Shown: positions 26,083 to 38,083 of the stretch, in pieces
Position numbering within the stretch: the first letter of the stretch is position 1
Layout of the letters: each line of letters begins with the position of its first letter
Source: Cichorium intybus
Taxonomy: Eukaryota; Streptophyta; Magnoliopsida; Asterales; Asteraceae
Direction of reading: 5' to 3'
Assembly: GCA_023525715.1 (NCBI GenBank)
Contig: CM042010.1
Location: 64,397,966-64,461,965, forward strand
DNA: 64,000 nucleotides
Notes under the pieces: generated by a model
Seen by the model: only the letters and a program-made list of their open reading frames with translations
Databases searched by the model: none
Told to the model about the DNA's origin: nothing
Translations under genes and position numbers: made by a program

Positions 26083-26484
26083 TTGGTTGTTTTCTTATTG
26101 AATTGCTATAATTGTTTACTTAAAAGATAAATTAAATCGTTTAACGGTTTAAATTTAATTTTAAAATTAAGAGTTAATTTTTGAAAAATTAAATAGATAA
26201 AACAGAAATATTTTAAAAGTTTAAAATATATCTTATATATATTATAATTAATAGTTAATATTTTGTATATAAGATAAATTGGTTAGTCTTACCGTTAGTA
26301 GGCCTCATTCACAAAACTGTCTTATAAAGAGGGTATAAGGCGACTGCCTATAAAATGGTAGTCTAATGGGTATCCATTCTTACCCACCGCTCTCCTGGTC
26401 AGTCGAGTGTCGTTAGCCGAATGGGTTTGATGGAACCGCTAAAGCCTCATTCACAAAACTGTCCTATAAAGAGGGTATAAGGAT
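26083..26484 (+). other. Element D leader with duplicated block at deletion junction
   Basis: It contains the conserved leader block (about 26303-26430). Its first 40 bp (CCTCATTCACAAAACTGTC...) recur at 26443-26483, ending exactly where the sequence jumps into pol at ATGTGGTTTTCAC. Confidence 0.8.
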
Positions 26485-26534
26485 GTGGTTTTCACATTTG
26501 TTCTGATCTGCAGGGACTAAAGGAAAGCAGGGAG

Positions 26535-27806
26535 GTGGAGCACGGTAGACTGAACTTGATCATGGGCAATAGGAGATCGTCCCCTGTTACCAAGATCGGC
26601 GTTTACAGTTTAGTGCTTAGTAGTGATGTTAGTATAGAGTTAGTTAATTGTTACTATTCGCCAGAAATGGCAAGAAACATTATTTCATTTCACGCATTGT
26701 TCAGACAAGGATTTCAATTTTCTTTTGATAATAAAATTGGTTCGATTTCTGTTTTCAAAAATGGTATTTTGATTTTTACTGCTTATCCTTGTGATGGTGT
26801 GTATGAAACCGTTGAATGTGTTGACAATTTAGGACATAGTGTAAATTATATTGATTCTACTAGTGGTGTAGAAAAGGCATGTCTGTGGCATAGTCGGCTC
26901 GGGCACATCAGCAAGAAACGCATCGCCCAACTCCAAAAGGATGGAGTGTTGGAATCATTCGACCTCAGGTCGGATGATGTATGCGAATCTTGTCTGTTGG
27001 GCAAGATGACTAAATCACCTTTCAAAGGGTATTTTGAAAGAGGTGAGGGTCTGCTGGACATCATTCACACGGATGTGTGTGGTCCATTCAGATCAACCAC
27101 AAAGGATGGCACGCGGTTCTACGTGACCTTTACCGACGATTTTAGTAGATACGGTTATATCTACTTGATCAAGCACAAGTCGGACACCTTTGAAAAGTTC
27201 AAAGATTTTAAGAACGAGGTAGAAAATCAATTAGGCAGGAAGATAAAGATGCTCAGGTCCGACAGAGGCGGAGAGTATCTAAGTATCGAGTTCCTAGACT
27301 ATCTAAAGGAATGCGGAATAGTTTCGCAGTTGACACCTCCCAGGACACCACAGTTGAACGGTGTTGCGGAGAGGCGCAACCGAACCCTGTTGGACATGGT
27401 TCGTTCCATGATGAGTCGAGCTTCACTTCCCATTCACTTCTGGGGGTATGCCTTAGAGACTGCCTTCCATATCCTCAATCTTGTCCCTACTAAAAAGGTT
27501 GCTAAAACACCTCATGAAATGTGGACGGGGAAAGTTCCCTCGTTGGCACATATCAAAGTCTGGGGTTGTGAGGCTTTCGTTAGACGAGAGACTCAAGACA
27601 AACTCGCAGAAAGAAGCGAAAGGTGTTTCTTCCTTGGTTATCCTAAACAGTCCTTTGGATATCTATTCTACAGACCGAGCGAGGACGTGGTCTTTGTAGC
27701 TAGACGAGCGGTCTTTCGAGAGAGAGAGCTCATATTCAAAGAGGACAGTGGGAGTACCATTGATCTGGAAGAAATTCAAAAGTCATCAGATAACGCAACC
27801 TTATGA
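26535..27806 (+). pseudogene. pol: Element D protease remnant and integrase, ends at premature TGA
   Basis: Readable sequence begins at about 26485, without a proper start. The frame runs through the end of the protease domain (SPEMARNIISFHALFRQGF), the pre-integrase region ACLWHSRLGHISKK, the CESC zinc pair and an integrase core with the acidic residues in IHTDVCGP, MLRSDRGGEY and NGVAERRNR. It ends at TGA 27804-27806, where A has GGA. The ATG at 26535 is only the first one available; the natural polyprotein start and the protease active site are deleted. Identity with A is very high, so this frame shows where A has lost one base. Confidence 0.92.
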
Positions 27807-28121
27807 GAAACTAGCAACCAACATGAGGAAGAAGTTCCTGTTGGTCCGACAGATGTATCGTTACCTCTTAGGCGTTCCGGTAGGGTTAGCATGCCACCCG
27901 AGTTTTATGGGTTCCATATAACTTCGGATGGGGACACGTTTGTCAGTGATAGGACACTGATAAATTTGGATGAACCAGCTAACTACCAGGAAGCAGTGGC
28001 GGGCCCTGAGTCTGCCAAGTGGAAAGAGGCCATGGATAGCGAGATCAAGTCCATGTATGACAATCAAGTTTGGAACTTGGTTGACAACGTAACGGGTCGA
28101 AAGACAGTCGGGTGCAAATAG
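27807..28121 (+). pseudogene. pol: Element D integrase-RT linker, ends at TAG
   Basis: Same frame as the preceding segment. It contains LPLRRSGRVSMPPEFYGF, a typical linker before copia RT, and the RT start (KEAMDSEIKSMYDNQVWNLV). It ends at TAG 28119-28121, where A has TGG (Trp). Only a point change separates it from the next segment. Confidence 0.88.
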
Positions 28122-29555
28122 ATCTTCAAGAAGAAGACCGATATGGACGGAAAGGTACACACTTTCAAGGCAAGACTGGTTGCGAAGGGCTTTACTCAAA
28201 CCCCAGGGGTTGACTATGACGAGACCTTCTCACCAGTAGCCAAGATAAAGTCTATTAGGATTATGCTGGCCATAGCTGCATTTCATGACTATGAAATTTG
28301 GCAGATGGACGTCAAAACCGCTTTCCTTAACGGAAAGTTGACTGAGGATGTTTACATGAATCAGCCAGAGGGTTTTGTCGATGCAAAGTATCCCAATAAG
28401 GTGTGTAAGCTTGAGAGATCAATCTATGGATTGAAGCAAGCTTCTCGCAGCTGGAATCTTTGTTTCCATGAGAAAGTCAAAGAGTTTGGCTTCTCTAGGA
28501 GCGAGGATGAGTCCTGCGTATATGTCAAGGCTAGTGGGAGTATAGTCACCTTTCTAGTGCTATATGTCGATGACATACTGCTCATGGGAAACGACATTCC
28601 AACCTTGCAAGATGTCAAGGCTTGGCTTGGGAAATGTTTCGCCATGAAGGACCTAGGAGAGGCTGCCTATATTCTCAGGATAAGAATATTGAGAGATAGG
28701 AAGAAGAGACTAATTGGACTTAGTCGGGGTACATACTTGGAAAAGGTACTAAAGAGGTTTAGTATGGAAAATTCCAAGAAGGGAGAGCTACCTATCCAAA
28801 GTAATGCAAAATTGAGTAAGACTCAAAGTCCGAGTACAGACGAAGAAATAGCTGAAATGAGTCGGGTACCTTACGCTTCGGCTGTAGGATCGATCATGTA
28901 CGCTATGACGTGTACTCACCCTGACGTGGCTTTTGCTTTAAGCATGGTCAGTCGGTACCAGGGAAACCCTGGAAGGGCGCATTGGATAGCTGTGATAAAT
29001 ATACTCAAGTATCTGCGAAGGACAAAGAACATGGTGTTAGTCCTCGGTGGCAGTGATACCTTGAGAGTTGAAGGATATACGGATGCCAGTTTTCAGACGG
29101 ATAGAGACAGTGGTCGGTCTCAGTCGGGCTGGGTATTTCTTTTGAACGGTGGAGCAGTTACTTGGAAAAGTTCCAAGCAAGAAACAGTGGTTGATTCTAC
29201 GTGCGAATCAGAGTACATAGCAGCAAGTGAAGCGTCAAAGGAAGCGGCTTGGCTGAAGAACTTTATCGGTGACCTTGGAGTAGTCCCGAGTATTCAGAAG
29301 CCCTTGGAACTGTTCTGCGATAACGAAGGTGCGGTCGCCTTGACAAAGGAACCGCGAGATCATGGAAAGTCCAGACATATCGACAGAAAGTACCACTACA
29401 TCAGACATAGGGTAGAAGAAGGTCACCTCCTTGTAAAGAGGGTATCATCGGAAGATAATCCTGCAGATCCCTTGACAAAGGCTCTGAGTAGGATTAAGCA
29501 TAATCAGCATGCTAGGAGCATTGGATTAAGAGATGATATAAGTTTTTGCAATTAG
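28122..29555 (+). pseudogene. pol: Element D reverse transcriptase and RNase H, intact motifs
   Basis: It continues in the same frame for about 477 codons to the natural stop after SIGLRDDISFCN. RT has ARLVAKGFTQTPGVDYDETF, QMDVKTAFLNGKL and the catalytic box VLYVDDILLMGND. RNase H keeps its acidic residues in GYTDASFQTD, STCESEYIAA and LFCDNEGAVAL. This is the best preserved enzyme region in the window: every catalytic residue I can recognise is present. It could be translated only by readthrough or internal initiation, since two stops lie upstream and there is no gag. Confidence 0.93.
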
Positions 29556-30400
29556 ATAGGTTTTGAAACTTATAACAATGTTATGGTATTTGACTTATGT
29601 GATTTAATAATGGAGATTTATTAATGAGTAATGGTTTACTAATTTTGTCAATAATATATCATTGTGTTTCATTTTGCATGTTTTACTTCCTGAATAATTG
29701 GATTATTCAAATATCCACAGTCGCTCATACTTTTAGGGAGTAAGTATGAAGCAAGGCTGTCATGAATTAGTTGTAGATTGTCTAAGGAGTTAGACATTGC
29801 AATAAGATTGTTGCAACATTCATGAGTACTTGGAAATGGAGATTTGAGTATTGGATAAACCCGCACTCAATGGATTGCTTCATGGATTATATCACGAGTA
29901 ATATTGAGACGATAATATCTTTTGATCTTTAAGCTAAGACATATGAGTTATGATTTACTAGACGGTTGTTCATTGATAATACAAAAACGCATCGGTAACT
30001 CGGTGTTATAAAACGTGTTGTTGTGAGTAATTTGTCTGGTAAAAGACATAAGTATATGAGTCAAAGTTTATTCGTCCCTTGACCCTAACGGGGAACAAAT
30101 ATCTGTAGGCCTCTCGATGAATTTGAAGTTGACTAAAATGGTTGGCCAACCGGGACTAAATGGTAGTCTAAGAGTCATATACAAATCGGAAATCGAGGAA
30201 CAGTGAATCAGACCAGATTGATTTTATCCATGACTTGAGTCTGAAAAATATCTAGTTGGACGGAGGATCATCTGATCACTTATCTTTGGACAGAACTGAC
30301 TAGGTCAGAGTTCGGCAGCAGTTTCTAGGAAGCTACAGTTTGCTAATTAATCTGAAGATAAATGGACAATTAAAGTCATAGACTTATCCAAGTGGGAGAC
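29556..30400 (+). other. Element D 3' untranslated region and polypurine tract
   Basis: Non-coding, colinear with 14618-15463 of A. It ends CCAAGTGGGAGAC directly before the LTR. Confidence 0.88.
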
Positions 30401-31067
30401 TGTTGGATTAGGTGTCTAAGCCATGACTTATAATTTATATTTATCTTATTAATAGAAGAAAAGTCCATTTGGGTTGCCCTTGGTAGTCCAACCGGCATCA
30501 AGGTTAAATAGAGAGAGAAATAAATAGTTCGTTAATTTATTATGTGATAATAAATTAATGATAAACTAGTTTGGAATTAATTAGAATTAATTGGAATTAA
30601 TTTGGAATTAATTAAAAGTGCAGGGGGTAAATTGATTATAAGTGCAGGGGCTAGAATGCAATTGTTCAAAAGTTGAACACTATAAATAAGGCTCTCCCCA
30701 TCACTTGAAAACTTGCACTATTCCAAATCATCTCCTTCGAATTTATCTTCTCTCCTTGCCGTCTATAATCATTCTCTAAGGTTTTATAGCGAGCCGTTCT
30801 TAATAAGAGGTTAAGACAGTTAACCTCTGTTTGGCCTTCTGGGTGTGATCTCATTTGAGGCAGGACACTTGTGCTGCTCGGCTTCAAGAATAAAACTAAA
30901 GGTTAGTTTTATTAATTGTTTTATATAGAAATTTATGTTAGTCGTTATTAGAAATTTCTGTTAGCCGTTAGAATTATTATTATATGTTCAAAGATAGAAA
31001 ACATAGATCCTTTCTAGGTTGCATGTGAACTTAGGATTTTAGTTCATAGATTGCAGAAAACCTTACA
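30401..31067 (+). repeat. Element D 3' LTR (667 bp)
   Basis: Same length as the 5' LTR, with about eight substitutions, all in the right-hand half (from about 30719 on). The left-hand half is identical by eye. Confidence 0.95.
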
Positions 31068-31072
31068 CATGT

Positions 31073-32740
31073 ACCTTTTGTAATGGCATGCTCTATGTGT
31101 GTCCCTATTAGTGTGCCGGTAAACCACACATGCTCCACTAACGACTCACACTATGCCATGCAGAATCCTCTCAGATTTCATCTTCTATTGAGAGTGCTTT
31201 ACTCAGAATCAATTGTTTGACTCTGAGTATCGACTCAACTAGATGCTCTGAAGGTATGTATATGTCCATGTTGCTTTCTTTTGATGATTCAGCTACTCCT
31301 ACTGGTTTTTAGACCAGGTGTAAAATCAATCAAATTTTCACACAGACCGTGTCTCGCCCTAAGGTCCTCTTATTTGGCAGCAGCCGGGCTCACCAATGCT
31401 TCCAAGTAGTCGGATTGCAAATCCGTACCAACTGCAGTGTTTTACCACCAATCGGTATGTCACCCTGATCACAACTACTTATGATGGTGATCAATACTAC
31501 TGGTCAAGAGGAGATTATGTCAGTTGTAAAGTAGAAATCTGATTTCTGCTCCAAGCCTAGTGATGACTAAAAATGTTCTTTCATTGCTAATCCTAAACTC
31601 ATTTAGGACTGTCCCAACTCCCACTGTTTCCTTAGACCATGAGTTCTTTCTAAAAGAGCTCTTTAGTAACAATGGGATAGCTAATGAAACGACAATGTTC
31701 AGCTAGTCATGAGGTTCATATGAACACTACAAGACCCTGGACTTTCTATGTACAAGTGGGATAATCCCAACTTTACATTTCAGGCAGTGTCTGCAAGACC
31801 TACATAGTCTAGGATGTGGTCGGAGTATGGTTTATATGGACTGACTGGTATAGTGTTCATCTTATTGGAAACTAATTTGCAATGTATCTCATACACCGAT
31901 GATCGAACTGTTTCGACCAATGCTCAATTATCTTCCCTAAGACACATTTTAACTATTAATGTTCTTGGAAGTTAATGAACTGTGAAATCTTTTTCTCAGT
32001 TTATGTTATCGCTTAGGTTCTGTGGAACTTGTACTTCCTTTGAAGTCCTTGAACTGTTCGAGGTTTCAATTCAATTGCTTATCCCAATTAGCAATGTCAT
32101 ATTCGTCATACTGAATGATGAATATCGTGAAGTACAAACAATTGTGTTCTATATCAAGATTCTAGCAATACACAACAACAGGTGTGTCTGTTGCTCTTAA
32201 TCTCAATGTCCTTTACATATCTATGTAAACTTATGACTTTGTTCAAGACTTGCAATCTTCAGTTGACTCTAAGTCAACTGATTCCAAAATCCTATCCTCT
32301 GGATCTTTGGGTGATTCCCACATGTGCTTTATAAAGAACTTAATCATCATCTGACTCCAAGTCAGATGATTCCAAAGTCCTGTCCAACTGGACCTTTGGT
32401 TGATTCATTTCTTGACACATTAAGAACTCAATTCATCAAGTGACTCTAAGTCAAATGATTCCAAGGTACTGTCCAACTGGACCTGTGGTTGAATTGATTC
32501 TTGTAACATTAACAATCATAAATGACACAATTCTTGAATCCAAACACTTTGGATGTATCAACATTCAATTTATTACTAATCATACATTCAACACATTCAA
32601 ATAACATTTCAAGGATAATTTCAGATAACAGGTGTTAAAAGAAAATATGACAATTTCATTAAAAAATAAAATCCTTGAACATTGTAATAGACAATGTCAA
32701 AAATGTATCTAAAGACTAATAACAATATTTAATATCTATC
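31073..32740 (-). other. Element C decayed pol region
   Basis: Read in reverse, 31560-31960 matches the decayed integrase part of element E (about 55,190-55,560), which in turn matches A. Stops are frequent and no open frame survives. Another hairpin motif lies at 31109-31137. Confidence 0.7.
32268..32530 (-). repeat. Threefold repeat in C pre-integrase region
   Basis: The unit (GACTCTAAGTCAACTGATTCC, then about 70 bp more) starts near 32269, 32353 and 32440, with 80-90 bp between starts. Elements A, D and E have one copy, encoding the segment around LQKDGVLESFDLRSDD in D. Confidence 0.7.
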
Positions 32741-33635
32741 TAAACTTCAAAACTGCACGAGCTGGAGATCCAATACAAATGTGCTCCTATGCGACAGAGT
32801 CCCGTGCCTTCTTGATTCCCTGCATACAAACCAAAATGCGACTGTCATATTATGTATCAAGAAATCTTGGAACAGGAGTTTTGAGGTTTTTAGATATACC
32901 TGAGCTTTCAAAAGAGTTGGAGCGTCTTCCAATCTTTCCGTGACTGTATCCGATTTTGCGGATTCCCAGTTTGAGACATGTCTAGTCGATCTCGACCGTT
33001 TCTTGTTACGTCTCTTCACTGGACTTAATCCAGAAGTAGCTGAGCCATTGGAGCTATGCCTGTCCAAGAGTGACTCGTATAAAGTCAACAGTGGATGCAT
33101 TTCCATGAGGGTCTTTTTCTGGTCTTCCTTTCTATACGTCTGAATGAACAGATCGTACTCATTTGTCAGCGAAGCGAGCAGGATGTTAACACTCTCCTCC
33201 TATGTACCCTTCAATCTGAAGAACATGCGAATTGATGCTACTTCCTCCCTTTAGCTTGCATTCTGCAAGTCTTCTGAGGATTCTAGCTCGTTCCTCTTCA
33301 ACTGGTTTTTGGAACCTTTCCTCCACCAGTTGCATCAACTCATATGGCCCCAAGGATTCAAAATCCTTGCGGAACTCGGGGTCAATGGTTGATAGCATGA
33401 GGTCACGAATCTCTTCGGATTCATCATAAGGACCTTTTATGATGACTTGTTCCGGTGGAACCGGGATCGGATACTCGGTGAGATATAGCTTGCCAGCAAT
33501 GCTGAGAACCAGTCTCTAATTGCGAAGCCATTCTTTATAGTTGAGGCCAGTCAGCCTTTCCATATTTGGCAGGTGCATTCTGATGCTTTCAGAAATGGGT
33601 GAAGGAGGAGAAGAAGGAGAATTGACACTTGACAT
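32741..33635 (-). pseudogene. Element C gag-protease relic
   Basis: Starting at ATG (complement of 33633-33635) it reads MSSVNSPSSPPSPISESIRM and LNYKEWLRN, then a stop. It resumes with YDESEEIRDLMLSTIDPEFR and FESLGPYELMQLVEERFQKP. This is a copia gag core similar in layout to A's gag but much diverged. Frameshifts follow near 33186. In another frame near 32,890-32,860 comes LKTPVPRFLDT, which corresponds to A's stretch before the protease DT. It is broken by at least two stops and two frameshifts. The zinc knuckle is not recognisable. It is probably older than A's gag. Confidence 0.8.
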
Positions 33636-34988
33636 CTATAAAAGAAACATAATTTATTAGTCTAAATTATCCTTTTAAATAATTACCCAATATGTAATTT
33701 AATAAGGCTAGGATCCAAAATACCCCCACTATGGTGTGAAGAGTGATGCCGTAATCACAACATAATGGTCATTAAGGTAGAAAAACACTTATCAATTTCA
33801 TCTTATGAAACTCCTAGATCTGTTGAGATTCATTAAACTTTTCAATGGCATGTTTAATCTCGGATGTGCTCCACTGTTTGTGATTGGGATAAAGAGGATC
33901 ACAAACTGGATGTGAATAACCATTCAAATTAGCTTGGTACTCTCAGGTTAATTATCATCTCTAATTGATGTGCCGGTAAACCACACACGCTCCACCAACA
34001 ATGACAACACCCGGGAAACCCATTGCAACTCTTTATGAACCCCTATTGGCGTGCCGGTAAACCACACACGCTCCACCAATGTTTCATAAAGTGCAATGTG
34101 CAATTTCATGGATTAGCACCAATTCACATTTTCCTAAAGTAACTAGATATGGGTTTTATTAAGTGTTCTAGTACTTTGAATCATTATACTTTTAGTGATT
34201 ATTAGGTGGTCCTATCAAAACTGTTCGGCTAACGACCCTCCACTGATCAGGCGAGCGGTGGGCGAGAGTGTTCACCCATTAGACCGCCATTTTATAGGCA
34301 GTCTCCTTATACCCACTTTATAGACCAGCTTCGTGAATGAGGCCTACTAATGATTTGACTAACCATTTTAATCTTATACATATAATAATAACTCCCTAAT
34401 TATAATATATATATAAGATGTAATTTTTTTAAACATTTAAAAAATTGTTTCTGGTTTATCTTTTAATTTATTGTCAAATTTAAACTATTAAATTTTTCAA
34501 ATTAAATTAAACCATAAAATCGATTTTAATTATCTTTTAATTAATCAATTAATTAAATTAATTAAATTTAATATTTTAAACATTTTAAAATATTTCTAGA
34601 TTTTATCCATTAATTTTCGCAATTTAAAACAATTAAATCGAAATTAATTAAATCTTATTAATTATCTTTTAATTAAAAAATTAATTAAATTAATTAATTT
34701 TGCAGTAGGTGTCATAATAATCAAATTAATTTAAACCTATCATTATCCCCTAATTTTCGAAATTTAGGATAGGAGGTTTAAGGTTTTATCTATTTAAACA
34801 ATTAAATTTACCAAAAATAGAAAGCCTACTAAACCATTCCCTTTTTCACGCCAAGCAGGGGGGAGGGGCCATGGTTTTTCGAAACCCTAACCCTAATATT
34901 CAAAACGGCCACATTAGGGTTTAGAAACAATAAACCCTAATTTACAGGATACAGTTATAACAATTTAACAAGAAAACACACCAAATAT
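33636..34988 (-). other. Element C untranslated leader
   Basis: On the minus strand it carries the conserved leader block (34219-34345) and two hairpin motifs (34046-34075 and 33966-33994, about 80 bp apart), in the same order and spacing as in A. The rest is AT-rich TTAATTAA-type sequence plus repeated AACCCTAA blocks near 34880-34930. Confidence 0.75.
33966..34075 (-). promoter_or_regulatory. Duplicated hairpin motif in C leader
   Basis: Two copies of the motif seen at 10123 and 10204 of A. The stem bases and TTTA loop are kept although the flanks differ. Confidence 0.55.
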
Positions 34989-34999
34989 CTCTGATACCA
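34989..34999 (-). other. Primer-binding site of element C
   Basis: The complement reads TGGTATCAGAG one base inside the 5' LTR border at 35001. Confidence 0.9.
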
Positions 35000-35000
35000 C

Positions 35001-35792
35001 TGTAAGGTTTTCTGCAACTATGAACTAAAATTCCTAAGTTCACATGCAACCTATATAGATCTAGGTTTTCTTCTAATTAAACATATAACAAATCCTAGAA
35101 GGCCTGAAGAAATTAACTAAAAGAATAAAATAAGAAAAACGAACATTTTAGGATTTCTTTGAAGCAAAGCAGCACAATTGTCCTGCCTCAAATGAAGTCA
35201 CACCCTAGCAGGAGCTCTTGGCCGAAAATTCTTGAGAGAAAGAGAGTAAAAAAAATGTGGTCTAGGGTTTAGGGAAGCCTCCCTATTTATAGCCTCCATG
35301 TGGTGATCAGATAATCGTTACAGATAAACCTTTTTGAATTCGAATTAAGATAAACTATTATTTTAATCATTCAAACCACATTTATCTGTAATATATATAT
35401 ATATATATATTTCGAAAATATATATATCTATATATATATATTTTCGGCCACCACATGGTCACTCACACTGCCACTTACTCAACTATTGAATAATTACAGT
35501 TTTAGTCCCTACACCTTTAATTAATTAATTTAACTGCCATATTAATTCCAATTAATTCCAGAAAAATTTCTAATTAATTATTATAGTTTCTAATTAATAT
35601 ATTATCACTTAAATATATTAATAAACTATTTATTTAATTTCTATTGATTTATTAATCATATAATAAGTCAATCTTTCTCTCTACCGGACTTTCTGCCAAT
35701 CCTCCAACTATGAGGGCAACCCAAATGGACTATGCTACTATTAATCAGATAAATACTAATTATTAGTCATGGCTTAGACACCTAATCCAACA
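35001..35792 (-). repeat. Element C 5' LTR (792 bp)
   Basis: On the plus strand it runs from TGTAAGGTTTTCTG to CCTAATCCAACA. It contains only a short (AT)10 run at 35391-35410, compared with about 156 bp in the 3' LTR. Confidence 0.92.
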
Positions 35793-35797
35793 TTGTT

Positions 35798-36179
35798 ATG
35801 GTCTTCATGAACGAAGTACTTTAACTAAATTGAACTTGATTTTTTTAATAAATGAGTGTACTTTTAACTTGAAAATAAGTTGAAATAAGGTTATAACACA
35901 TAACATAAAAGCAGATATCATAAGTATTGAATAACAGAATCGAGAAGAGGAGAAAGGAGAAGAACGTAAACTTTTATTTCACTTAATTAATTACAAAAAA
36001 TTGTTGACCCTATTTATAACTAATCAGATCCACAATTCTTTCAATCCGATAAAGACTAATGTAGATAACTCCTAACTAATTAGATAAATCTATTTAATTT
36101 AAAACTAATACTTATCAATACTATTCGATAATGCCTAGCTATATCCGATAATTCCTTAGCTGTCATCCGATAATCTACA
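35798..36179 (-). repeat. Element G 3' LTR, part right of C
   Basis: On the minus strand the LTR starts TGTAGATTATCGG after CTTGAGGGGGA, a polypurine tract typical of this copia type. C cut it at 35797. The remainder probably lies at about 22230-22415. The start differs from the TGTTGG group, so G is a separate family. Confidence 0.7.
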
Positions 36180-36183
36180 CTCC

Positions 36184-37290
36184 CCCTCAAGCTGGGTATG
36201 GATGTCAATCATATCCAGCTTGAGCTTGTTCTTCAGTACTTCAAACTTCGGCCTGGGCAAAGCCTTGGTCAGAACATCAAATACCTGGAAGCTGGGTATG
36301 GATGTCAATTATTACCGACTGTTTTTTGCTTCTCCATGTCACAAGATTTCCCCAGACAAATGAGCAGTACCCAGTTATAGATCGACCATCTTCACTTGAT
36401 CCTCCCCAATCTGCATCAGTGAACACTTGGACTTCTTGGTTTGAGGTTTTCTTGAATAATAGACCACACCCTGGATTCTGTTTTAGGTACCGGAGTATTT
36501 GAAACACTGCCTCCATGTGTTGTGAAGTAGGGCTATTCATGAACCTACTTACTTAAGCTTTACCTACTGCAAATCCAATATCCGGTCTGGTGTGGGCCAG
36601 ATAGATTAACCTTTCGACCAATCTTTGATACCTCCCTTTATCACCTATTCGAAATTTCTTCCCCGGTTCTAGTGGAGTCATTGCCGGTTTACAACCTAGC
36701 ATACCAGTTTCCTCCAAAAGATCAAGTGTATACTTCCGTTGTATGACTGATATACCCTTCTTTGACCGTGCTATCTCCATTCCTAGAAAGTACTTTAGCT
36801 GACCCAGATCCTTAATTTTGAATTCTTTTCCCAATATTTGCTTTAGTTCTTCAATTTGCTCCTTGTAATTTCCGATTATAATAATATCATCGACATAAAC
36901 GATCATAATAGCCACTTCTCCGTTCACCCCATGTTTTGTGAACATCGTATGGTCAATATGGGCTTGGATGAACCCATGATACTTGATCACCCAAGTAAGC
37001 CTTTCAAACCAGGCTCGGGGTGATTGTTTTAGCCTATATAATGACTTTCTGAGTTTACACACCATGCCCTGATTTTGGTTTGTCTCAAGTCCGGGGGAAC
37101 ATCCATGTACACTTCTTCTTCTAATTCGCCGTTAAGAAAGGCATTTTTTACATCAAGTTGATGTAATGGCCAATCAAGGTTTGCTGCAAGTGATAACATG
37201 ACACGGATGGAGTTTAGCTTGGCTATGGGCGCGAATGTTTCTGCATAGTCGATACCGTACAATTGAGTGAAACCTTTAGCGACTAGTCTC
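36184..37290 (-). pseudogene. pol: Element G reverse transcriptase and truncated RNase H
   Basis: From right to left it reads ARLVAKG, then YGIDYAETFAPIAKLNSIRV and HQLDVKNAFLNGELEEEVYM, a frameshift, then LRKSLYRLKQSPRAWF and the catalytic box IMIVYVDDIIIIGN. RNase H starts VFTDADWGGSSEDGRSITGY but breaks after WRSKKQSV and jumps to IDIHTQL. The catalytic Glu region and the DNxS region are missing. The jump lies at one of two 21-bp direct repeats (36189-36209 and 36289-36309), which suggests a deletion or template switch. Solo LTR H cuts the RT at 37301. Confidence 0.9.
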
Positions 37291-37300
37291 GCCTTGTATC

Positions 37301-38078
37301 TATTGGATTAGGTGTCTAAGCCATGATTAATAATTTGTATTTACCTAATTGATAGTAGCAAAGTCCATTTGGGTTGCCCTCATGGCTAGAGGTTTAGCAG
37401 AAAATCCAGGAAAGAGAAAGATTGATTTATTATATGATTAATAAATCAATAGAAATAAAATAAATAGTTTATTAATATATTATGGTGATAATATATTAAT
37501 TAGAAACTATATTAATTAATTAGAAATTAATCTGGAATTAATTGGAATTAATTTGGTGATTAATTTGATTAATTAAAGGTGTAGGGGCTGAATTGTAATT
37601 ATTCAATAGTTGAGTAAGTGACAATTATGGTAGTTTAAGTGGGAAATGAAATTATGGAGGGATTATCCATAATTTCGATTATTATATGTTAGGATAAATA
37701 GATTTGAATTGATATATAAAGGTTTATCTTATTTGAATTCAAAAAGGTTTATCTCTAAAGGCTTATCTGGTGGCCACTTGGAAACTATAAATAGAGACCC
37801 CTAGGCACCATAAAAGCCACGACTTTTTCCTCTCTTCCCTCTCTCTGGAACTTTCGAAAACCCTAGTTTTGGGTGTGACTTCATTTGAGGCAAGGCACTT
37901 GCGTTGCTTAACTTGCAAGAAACAACTAAAATGTTAGTTTTTTTTATTTTATTCTTTTAGTTATTTTCTTGTGGCCTTTAGGAATTTATTATATGTTCAA
38001 TTAGAAGAAAACATAGATCCAATCTAGGTTGCATGTGAACTTAGGATTTTAGTTCATAGATTTGCATAAAACCTTTCA
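37301..38078 (+). mobile_element. Solo LTR H (778 bp) in element G
   Basis: Flanked by GTATC at 37296-37300 and 38079-38083. It starts TATTGGATTAGGTGTC (one change from TGTTGG) and ends AACCTTTCA. No interior is present, so it is the product of recombination between two LTRs. It belongs to the A/B/C/D LTR group. Confidence 0.92.
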
Positions 38079-38083
38079 GTATC

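Larger units (their letters stand above)
25402..31067 (+). mobile_element. Element D: copia retrotransposon lacking gag and protease
   Basis: Two 667-bp LTRs (25402-26068 and 30401-31067) differ at only about eight positions. They are flanked by a perfect CATGT duplication (25397-25401 and 31068-31072). A primer site and polypurine tract are present. The interior jumps from the leader directly into the protease/integrase border at 26484, so gag, the zinc knuckle and the protease active site are gone. The remaining pol closely matches A. D is a deletion derivative that could only have moved with proteins supplied in trans, unless the deletion came after insertion. Confidence 0.95.

Noticed and set aside
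34870..34935. Telomere-like CCCTAA repeats in the C leader
   Set aside because: Only a few scattered AACCCTAA units, also present in A's leader; part of the retrotransposon and not an interstitial telomere array.
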